The notes under the pieces were generated by a model. That model was given only the letters and a program-made list of their open reading frames with translations. It did no database searches and was not told the origin of the DNA. From contig CAMARK010000043.1 of the NCBI GenBank assembly GCA_945860205.1, positions 1-38,803 on the forward strand: a stretch of DNA of 38,803 nt, given 5' to 3'. Of the stretch, positions 33,466-38,803 are shown one piece after another (position 1 is the first letter of the stretch; the number at the start of each line of letters is the position of its first letter). Position numbers and translations under genes: made by a program. This DNA comes from Reyranella massiliensis 521. Lineage in GTDB: Bacteria > Pseudomonadota > Alphaproteobacteria > Reyranellales > Reyranellaceae.

Positions 33466-34236
33466 ATGAGCGCCACCAAGGACATCGGCATCAGCACCGA
33501 CGGCGCCGTTGGCATCGTCGAGATCCAGCGTCCGCCGCACAATTTCTTCGACAATTCGCTGATCAACCAGATCGCCGATGCCTTCGAGGCGTTCGACCGG
33601 GACACCAACATCCGCGCCTATGTGCTCTGCGCGCAGGGCAAGTCGTTCTGCGCCGGCGCCGATTTCGCCAACCGTCCGCAGACCGGTGCGGCCGAGAGCG
33701 GCAAGCATCTCTACAAGGAGGCGACCCGCCTGTTCCGCTCCAAGAAGCCGAGCGTGGGCGCGATCCAGGGACCGGCGATCGGCGGCGGCCTTGGCCTGGC
33801 CCTGATGCCCGATTTCCGCGTCACCTGCGCCGAGGGCCGCTTCGCCGCCAACTTCACGCGGCTGGGCTTCCATCCCGGTTTCTCGCTCACCTTCACGCTG
33901 CCGCGCCTGATCGGCCAGCAGAAGGCGAACCTGATGTTCTATACGGGCCGTCGCATCGGCGGCGAGGAAGCCGTCGCCTGGGGCATGGCCGACGTGCTGG
34001 TGCCGCAGGCCGACGTGCGCAAGGCCGCAATCGATCTTGCCAAGGAAATCGCCGAGAGCGCGCCGCTCGCGGTGATGTCGACTCGCGAGACCATGCGCCG
34101 CGGCTTCGCCGACGGTGCGGAAGCGGCGACCGAGCGCGAGCTCACCGAGCAGGACTGGACGCGCAAGACCGAGGACTTCAAGGAAGGCATCAAGTCTTAC
34201 GCCGAGAAGCGGCCCGGCAACTGGAAGGGTCGCTAA
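33466..34236 (+). CDS. Crotonase family protein (enoyl-CoA hydratase/isomerase), hydratase Glu residues absent
   Basis: A 256-residue crotonase with GGGAGAA before its ATG. The oxyanion motif GKSFCAGADFANR and QGPAIGGGLGLALMPDFRVT are typical, so it binds acyl-CoA. In the catalytic stretch NFTRLGFHPGFSLTFTLPRL, Phe130 replaces the first hydratase glutamate and the second glutamate is also replaced (ANLMFYTG). This pattern recurs in a group of crotonases whose reactions are not settled. It may be an isomerase, a hydrolase, or a hydratase using other residues. It is followed after 5 bases by an SDR gene on the same strand. Confidence 0.85.
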   Translation: MSATKDIGISTDGAVGIVEIQRPPHNFFDNSLINQIADAFEAFDRDTNIRAYVLCAQGKSFCAGADFANRPQTGAAESGKHLYKEATRLFRSKKPSVGAIQGPAIGGGLGLALMPDFRVTCAEGRFAANFTRLGFHPGFSLTFTLPRLIGQQKANLMFYTGRRIGGEEAVAWGMADVLVPQADVRKAAIDLAKEIAESAPLAVMSTRETMRRGFADGAEAATERELTEQDWTRKTEDFKEGIKSYAEKRPGNWKGR

Positions 34237-34241
34237 CTCTC

Positions 34242-35045
34242 ATGGCGCAGGTTTCGGGCAAGGTCGCCGTCGTCACTGGCGGCGCCTCCGGAATTGGCGA
34301 GGCCTGCTCGGAAACGCTGGCCCGCGAGGGTGCGGCGGTCCTCATCACCGACATCGACGATGCGCTCGGCAAGGACGTCGTCGCCCGCATCTCGAAGGCG
34401 GGCGGCAAGGCGGCCTATCTGAAGCACGACGTGCGCGACGAGGCCGGCTGGCCCGGCATCATCGCGGAGGCCGAGAAGCGCTTCGGTCGCCTCGATATCA
34501 TGGTGGCCAATGCCGGCATCGGCATCATGGCGCCGATCGCCGAGATGACCCTGGCCGACTGGCAGCGCCAGCAGGCCATCAACCTCGACGGCGTGTTCCT
34601 CTCGATCAAGCATGCCATCCCGGCGATGAAGCGCGCCGGCGGCGGCTCGCTGGTGCTGATGTCGTCGATCGCGGGCCTGCGCGGCGCGCCGGGCCTGGCC
34701 GCCTATTCGGCGACCAAGGGTGGCGTGCGGCTGCTCGCCAAGTCGGTGGCGCTCGAGCACGCCCACGACAACATCCGTTGCAATTCCGTGCATCCCGGCA
34801 TCATCGCCACGCCGATCTGGGGCAAGATCCCGACTGGCGCCGAAGGCAACCGCCGCAACGCGCCGATCGATCCGCGCGAGCGGGCCGCACTCGCCTCGCC
34901 GATCGCCCGTGTCGGCGAGGCGCAGGATATCGCCAACGGCGTGCTGTTCCTGTGCACCGAGGCGGCCAACTACATGACCGGCCAGGAACTGGTGATCGAC
35001 GGCGGCATCACCGCCGGTGGACGGCCGACGCGCGCGGCTAGCTGA
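34242..35045 (+). CDS. SDR family NAD(P)-dependent oxidoreductase
   Basis: A 267-residue classical SDR. The cofactor motif is TGGASGIGEA (12-21), with Asp in ITDIDDA at the end of beta-2, which favours NAD. NAGIGIMAP, catalytic Ser in MSSIAGLRG and YSATK are present, and the end is NYMTGQELVIDGGITAGG. Such proteins commonly oxidise 3-hydroxyacyl or alicyclic alcohols; the next door crotonase and hydroxyacyl-CoA dehydrogenase fit an acyl-CoA path. Its stop lies 8 bases inside the convergent CinA-like gene. Confidence 0.93.
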   Translation: MAQVSGKVAVVTGGASGIGEACSETLAREGAAVLITDIDDALGKDVVARISKAGGKAAYLKHDVRDEAGWPGIIAEAEKRFGRLDIMVANAGIGIMAPIAEMTLADWQRQQAINLDGVFLSIKHAIPAMKRAGGGSLVLMSSIAGLRGAPGLAAYSATKGGVRLLAKSVALEHAHDNIRCNSVHPGIIATPIWGKIPTGAEGNRRNAPIDPRERAALASPIARVGEAQDIANGVLFLCTEAANYMTGQELVIDGGITAGGRPTRAAS

Positions 35046-35520
35046 GCTGCTCGTCCATCAGCTTGAGGGCTTCGGCCGCGAAGGCGCGCATGTTGGCGAC
35101 GCGATCGTCCGAGCCGGTGCGCAGGGTGCGCACCATGCTGCCCTTGGGACCAACGACGGCCACGCAGGTGTGACCGGCCGGATCGCCGTAGGAATTGCCG
35201 GTCGGTCCCGACGCGCCGGTCTCGGCCAGTCCCCAGGTCGTCTTCAGCCGCTCGCGCACATGCTCAGCCGCCAGCAGCGCCCAGGGCTCCGACGAGGAGC
35301 GCACGCCGGCGCGTTTCTCACGCGGCACCGCGAGGAAGGCGTCACCCGCCGGGCGCGTATAGACCACGGCGCCACCCATGAAGTAGGCCGAGGCGCCAGG
35401 CACCGCCAGCAGCACGGCGGAAACGAGTCCGCCGGCCGAGGATTCCGACACGCCGATCGTTTCCTTGCGGGCTTTCAGTTTCTCGCCGACTTTCTTGGCG
35501 AGGGGCAGAAGCGAGTCCAT
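35038..35520 (-). CDS. CinA family protein (nicotinamide-nucleotide amidohydrolase domain, PncC-like)
   Basis: A 160-residue stand-alone CinA C-terminal domain. Motifs: SESSAGGLVSAVLLAVPGAS (25-44), MGGAVVYT, and GLAETGASGPTGNSYGDPAGH, the amidase active-site and substrate loop. The domain hydrolyses nicotinamide mononucleotide to nicotinate mononucleotide in pyridine nucleotide recycling. The larger CinA N-terminal domain is absent, as in PncC of Escherichia coli. An AAGGA site lies within the end of the upstream gene, four bases away. Confidence 0.9.
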   Translation of the reverse strand: MDSLLPLAKKVGEKLKARKETIGVSESSAGGLVSAVLLAVPGASAYFMGGAVVYTRPAGDAFLAVPREKRAGVRSSSEPWALLAAEHVRERLKTTWGLAETGASGPTGNSYGDPAGHTCVAVVGPKGSMVRTLRTGSDDRVANMRAFAAEALKLMDEQLS

Positions 35521-35524
35521 GGAG

Positions 35525-35869
35525 TCAGTCCTTCTTTTTGAAGATGTCGAGGGCCAGTGGCACCTGCTGGCCCATCCAGATCGCGCGGTCGCGATGGTCT
35601 TCCAGATCGTGCCCGGTGTTGGGATGGATGAAAACCGTGAGATCGCCGCGGTTGAGTGTCAGCCACGACAGCAGGGGTGCCAGCTGGTCGTTCCTGAACG
35701 CCACCTGGTAGCTGAAGCGCGGATGCGGGCCGACCGGCTTTTCGTGGAAGCGGCCCATCTCGATGGTGAAGACCTTCTCGATGCGTTCGCGCAACGCCCA
35801 GGCGGCGTCGCGCGAGGCCGGGTCGAAGTAGACGTGGGCGTGCCAGTCCGTGATTTTGGGTATGTCCAT
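35525..35869 (-). CDS. DOPA 4,5-dioxygenase family protein
   Basis: A 114-residue small protein of the DOPA 4,5-dioxygenase family, related to fungal and plant enzymes that open the catechol ring. Conserved histidines are in WHAHVYFD (9-16), GPHPRFSYQV and FIHPNTGHDLEDHRD, which would bind iron. Start at 35869 has no clear Shine-Dalgarno sequence. Only the CinA-like gene follows. Bacterial members are common and often of unknown substrate; ring cleavage of a catechol is plausible but unproven. Confidence 0.88.
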   Translation of the reverse strand: MDIPKITDWHAHVYFDPASRDAAWALRERIEKVFTIEMGRFHEKPVGPHPRFSYQVAFRNDQLAPLLSWLTLNRGDLTVFIHPNTGHDLEDHRDRAIWMGQQVPLALDIFKKKD

Positions 35870-35955
35870 GGCCGCAGCCTAGCACATCGGACACCCCGCC
35901 TGACGAAACCTAGAACCGTTCCCCGAACCGGCAAGCCTTGCTAGGGTTCGCCATC

Positions 35956-37080
35956 ATGAACTTCGATTTTTCCGACGACCAGAAGCTGCTCAAGGAGCAG
36001 GTTCGCAAATTCCTCGCCGACAAGTGCCCGACCAAGGTCGTCCGGCGCGTGCTCGACGGCAACGAAACCCATGCCGACGACGTCTGGAAGGGCCTCGTCG
36101 ACCTCGGCGTGCCCGGCATCGGCATCCCCGAGGCCTACGGCGGATCGGGTCTCTCGCCGCTCGAGGTCTGCGTCGTGGCCGAGGAGATCGGCCGTGCCGC
36201 CGCGCCGGTGCCGTTCGACACCTCCGTCGTGCTGGCGACCGAGGCGCTGAAGCTCGCGGGCTCCGAGGTGCAGAAGAAGAAATGGCTGACCGAGCTGGCG
36301 TCGGGCCAGGCGATCGGCACCCTGGCCATTGCCGAGGGTCCGCAGCCGCCCAAGCCGCGCAGCATCCGCACGACCTTCGGCAACGGCCGCCTCAACGGCA
36401 AGAAAGTGCCGGTGACCGACGGCGAGGCCGCGACCTTCGCGATCGTCCTCGCCAATACCGGCGGATCAGGTGATCGCGCCGTGTCGCTGGTCATCGTCGA
36501 CCTCAGGCAGGCCGCCGTCGCCGGGAAGCGCATCGACACGATCGATCCCGCCCGCAAGCACGCCGAGCTCACCTTCACCGATGCCACGGCCGAGCTGCTG
36601 GGCGGCGAGGGCGAAGGTTGGCAGACGCTCGAGAGACTCTACGACGCGGCGGCGGTCTATTTCGCCTTCGCCCAGGTCGGCGGTGCCGAAGCCGCGATGT
36701 GGATGGCGCGAGATTATGCGCTCCAGCGCCAGGCCTTCGGCCGCGCCATCGGCTCCTACCAGGCGATCAAGCACAAACTCGCCGACTGCTACGTCAAGCT
36801 CGAGCTGGCACGGTCCAACGCCTATTACGGCGCCATGATGCTGACCGAAGGCGGCGCCGATCTCGCGCTCGCGGCCGCGGCGGCGCGCATTGCCGCCACC
36901 GACGCCTACGATTTCGCCGCCAAGGAGAATATCCAGACGCACGGCGGCATCGGCTTCACCTGGGAGGCCGACACACAGTTCCACTATCGCCGCTCGCGCC
37001 TGATGGCGCTCTCGATCGGCGGGCCGATGGCGTGGAAAGACAAGCTGGTGACGCGCCTCGAGCAGAAGAACGCGGCTTAG
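35956..37080 (+). CDS. Acyl-CoA dehydrogenase family protein
   Basis: A 374-residue acyl-CoA dehydrogenase starting at 35956 (MNFDFSDDQKLLKEQVRKFL). A TTG six codons earlier is not favoured. The N-terminal helical domain, VPGIGIPEAYGGSGLSPLEV, a short middle domain with LAIAEGPQPPKPRS where typical members have TEP(G/A)SGSD, and the C-terminal helices RQAFGRAIGSYQAIKHKLAD and NIQTHGGIGFTWEADTQFH are visible. Glu in FTWEAD is the likely base. The weak flavin/substrate loop in the middle suggests a member of the FadE17-like heterodimeric type, which works with a second dehydrogenase; one follows directly. Confidence 0.92.
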   Translation: MNFDFSDDQKLLKEQVRKFLADKCPTKVVRRVLDGNETHADDVWKGLVDLGVPGIGIPEAYGGSGLSPLEVCVVAEEIGRAAAPVPFDTSVVLATEALKLAGSEVQKKKWLTELASGQAIGTLAIAEGPQPPKPRSIRTTFGNGRLNGKKVPVTDGEAATFAIVLANTGGSGDRAVSLVIVDLRQAAVAGKRIDTIDPARKHAELTFTDATAELLGGEGEGWQTLERLYDAAAVYFAFAQVGGAEAAMWMARDYALQRQAFGRAIGSYQAIKHKLADCYVKLELARSNAYYGAMMLTEGGADLALAAAAARIAATDAYDFAAKENIQTHGGIGFTWEADTQFHYRRSRLMALSIGGPMAWKDKLVTRLEQKNAA

Positions 37081-37094
37081 GGGAGGGCAGGAAC

Positions 37095-38318
37095 ATGGAT
37101 TTCAACGACACCGCAGAAGAAGCCGCTTTCCGCAAGGAAGTCCGCACCTGGCTCGACGCCAACGCCACGCGCAAGAGCGACGACAAGCAGAGCTTCCGCG
37201 CGCGCAACGACGATCCCGAGCTGCTCAAGAAAGCCAAGGAGTGGCAGGACAAGAAGGCCAAGGCCGGCTACGCCCGGATCACCTGGCCCCAGGAGTTCGG
37301 CGGCCGCGGCGCCTCGCCGATCCTGCAGGTGATCTACCAGCAGGAGGAGGCCGACTATCTCGTGCCCCTCGGCTTCTTCGACATCGGCCTCGGCATGTGC
37401 ATCCCCACCATGATGGCCTACGCCAAGCCCGAGCAGCTCGCCCGTTACGTGAAGCCCGCGCTGCATGGCCAGGAAGTCTGGTGCCAGCTCTTCTCCGAGC
37501 CCGCCGCCGGATCGGACGTGGCCGGCATCCGCACCAAGGCGGAGCGTGACGGCGGGGGCTGGGTGATCAACGGCCAAAAGGTCTGGACGTCGGGCGCGCA
37601 CTATTGCGATTTCGGCATTGTCATCACCCGCACCGATCCCAACGTGCCCAAGCACGCCGGCCTTACCATGTTCTTCCTCGACATGAAGACGCCCGGCGTG
37701 GACGTGCGGCCGATCAAGCAGATGTCGGGCGGCGCCAACTTCAACGAAGTGTTCTTCACCGACGTGCGCATCCCCGACAGCCAGCGGCTGGGCAAGGTCG
37801 GCGAGGGCTGGAAGGCCGCCCTCACCACGCTGATGAACGAGCGCCTCGCGGTCGGCCTGCCGTCAGGCGGCCTCGATATCGACGAGCTGATGGAGCTGGC
37901 GCGCGACACCGATCTCGAGGACGGCCCGGCCATCCGCAACCAGCAGGTCCGCGGCAAGATCGCCGAATGGTACGTCCAGCAGCAGGGGCTGAAGCTCACG
38001 CGCTATCGCACGCTGACGGCGCTCTCCAAGGGCCAGACGCCGGGCCCGGAATCCTCGATCATCAAGATCGTGGCGGCGCCCAAGATGCAGGACCTGGGCG
38101 CCTTTGCCATGGAACTGATGGGCCATGCCGGCGTCATGAAAGAAGATGTGCCCTTCGCCGCGGGCTTCCAGGCGCAGTGGATCGCCGGCGCCGGCTTCCG
38201 CATCGCCGGCGGCACCGACGAGATCTTGCGCAACATCGTGGCCGAGCGCGTGCTCGGGCTCCCGGCCGACATCCGCGTCGACAAGGACATTCCTTTTAAT
38301 CAGTTGGGCAAGAAGTAG
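37095..38318 (+). CDS. Acyl-CoA dehydrogenase family protein
   Basis: A 407-residue acyl-CoA dehydrogenase beginning 14 bases after the preceding gene, after GGGAGGGCAGGA. It has the complete middle domain the first one lacks: LFSEPAAGSDVAGIRTKAER and WVINGQKVWTSGAHYCDFG bind flavin and substrate; MSGGANFNEVFFTDVRIPD and FRIAGGTDEILRNIVAERVLG finish the core. Pairing of a degenerate and a full subunit resembles heterodimeric dehydrogenases that shorten sterol or branched side chains in actinobacteria. Here the two would oxidise an acyl-CoA to the enoyl-CoA, passing electrons to ETF. Substrate unknown. Confidence 0.94.
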   Translation: MDFNDTAEEAAFRKEVRTWLDANATRKSDDKQSFRARNDDPELLKKAKEWQDKKAKAGYARITWPQEFGGRGASPILQVIYQQEEADYLVPLGFFDIGLGMCIPTMMAYAKPEQLARYVKPALHGQEVWCQLFSEPAAGSDVAGIRTKAERDGGGWVINGQKVWTSGAHYCDFGIVITRTDPNVPKHAGLTMFFLDMKTPGVDVRPIKQMSGGANFNEVFFTDVRIPDSQRLGKVGEGWKAALTTLMNERLAVGLPSGGLDIDELMELARDTDLEDGPAIRNQQVRGKIAEWYVQQQGLKLTRYRTLTALSKGQTPGPESSIIKIVAAPKMQDLGAFAMELMGHAGVMKEDVPFAAGFQAQWIAGAGFRIAGGTDEILRNIVAERVLGLPADIRVDKDIPFNQLGKK

Positions 38319-38350
38319 GTTCTTGCCTCTTCTGAAGCGAGCGGGCTCTC

Positions 38351-38412
38351 GTGCTTGATGACAAGCACTGACGCCCGCCGGCGCTTAAAATGCGCTAGCG
38401 CATCTTAAGCGC
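38351..38412. terminator. Two adjacent stem-loops in the convergent gap after the acyl-CoA dehydrogenase
   Basis: The first is GTGCTTG-ATGA-CAAGCAC (38351-38368). The second pairs 38381-38395 with 38398-38412, 15 base pairs with one mismatch, and overlaps the stop codon of the Bug gene at 38395. Neither has a T-run, so they may act as bidirectional transcript 3'-end structures rather than classical terminators. Confidence 0.5.
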
Positions 38413-38803
38413 CCACTCCGTGTACTTCTTCGCCTGGGCCTGGGTGTCGGCGTAGTACTTGGCGTACTCGGCGCCGACCATCGGCTTCAGCGCGAGGCCG
38501 ACGGCGTCCATCTTCTCCTTCATCTCGGCGCTGTTGATCGCCTTCAGGAAGGCGGTCTCGATAGCCTTGACGACGTCGGCCGGCGTGCCCTTGGGCGCGC
38601 CGACGCCGCGTGTGGAGGATGAGATCACCGTGGTAAGGCCCAGCTCCTTGGTGCAGGGCACCTGGGGCAGGAACTTCGAGCGCTCGACGTCGGTGACGGC
38701 AAGGCCGCGCACCTCGCCCGACTGCACGCGCTTGAACACGCTGCCGACATTGTCGAAGGCCACGTCGACGTGGCCGCCCAGCACGCCGGCGAGCTGCTGG
38801 GTG
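38395..38803 (-). CDS. Bug family substrate-binding protein, C-terminal part (truncated by window)
   Basis: The frame from the right edge to a TAG at 38395 gives about 136 residues: the N-terminus is outside the window. TQQLAGVLGGHVDVAFDNVG, VRGLAVTDVERSKFLPQVP, and VGAPKGTPADVVKAIETAF match the second lobe and the C-terminal helices of Bug receptors. The text STRGVGAPKGTP corresponds to the usual W/Y-G-hinge region. It is the fourth receptor of this family here. Confidence 0.9.
   Translation of the reverse strand, partial: TQQLAGVLGGHVDVAFDNVGSVFKRVQSGEVRGLAVTDVERSKFLPQVPCTKELGLTTVISSSTRGVGAPKGTPADVVKAIETAFLKAINSAEMKEKMDAVGLALKPMVGAEYAKYYADTQAQAKKYTEWALKMR

Noticed and set aside
35913..35928. 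GAAC-N8-GAAC before the acyl-CoA dehydrogenase
   Set aside because: It resembles a LexA box but the spacer is 8 instead of 7 bases, which puts the half-sites out of register.

Overview
The window is high-GC chromosomal DNA (mostly about two-thirds G+C by eye), densely packed and almost free of intergenic space. It carries several orphan Bug-type (tripartite tricarboxylate) binding proteins, a TRAP transporter, and many CoA-, crotonase- and short-chain-dehydrogenase-type enzymes. This mix suggests a free-living soil or water alphaproteobacterium of the Bradyrhizobium/Reyranella kind; the genus cannot be fixed from the sequence. I saw no tRNA, rRNA, CRISPR array or insertion sequence.

Layout. 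1-781: 3' part of an SMP-30/gluconolactonase gene. 782-2162: an AT-rich promoter region and a lone DUF5131 (Gp37/Gp68) gene whose promoter holds an exact alphaproteobacterial LexA box (GTTC-N7-GTTC). 2188-8101 (minus): class V aminotransferase, Bug receptor, HyuA and HyuB, apparently one operon for taking up and opening an amide or cyclic amide. 8280-10692: a DUF1127 gene, then (minus) a Phd/VapC toxin-antitoxin pair, a DUF3883 nuclease-like gene and a PPOX flavoprotein. The antitoxin promoter predicts a leaderless mRNA. 10690-14162 (minus): Bug receptor, DUF486 membrane protein, alpha/beta hydrolase and a CoA transferase with rotated domain order. 14280-18802 (minus): amidase and a complete TRAP transporter (DctP, DctQ, DctM).

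18859-22228 (plus): TSUP permease, a 66-residue unknown, a crotonase, a zinc-independent MDR reductase and a GST-like protein, joined by overlapping stops and starts. 22225-25421: crotonase, epoxide hydrolase, GFA protein and SDR. 25423-30366 (minus): fatty-acyl-AMP ligase, then Bug receptor, luciferase-like monooxygenase and EamA transporter. 30654-32435: RhlE-type DEAD-box helicase with a C-terminal tail containing 22 GDRP motifs. 32436-38318: 3-hydroxyacyl-CoA dehydrogenase, crotonase, SDR, CinA-like amidohydrolase, DOPA-dioxygenase-like protein and two acyl-CoA dehydrogenases. 38395-end: the C-terminal part of a fourth Bug receptor.

Taken together the region is a catabolic and uptake neighbourhood: periplasmic receptors capture carboxylates or amides, amidase and hydantoinase-type enzymes hydrolyse them, and CoA transferase, dehydrogenases and crotonases process acyl-CoA intermediates. 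Substrates cannot be read from sequence. The accessory elements that stand out are the SOS-box-controlled DUF5131 gene and the toxin-antitoxin/DUF3883 unit. A further peculiarity is that five convergent gene pairs have overlapping or abutting stop codons; one helicase terminator lies inside the opposing gene.
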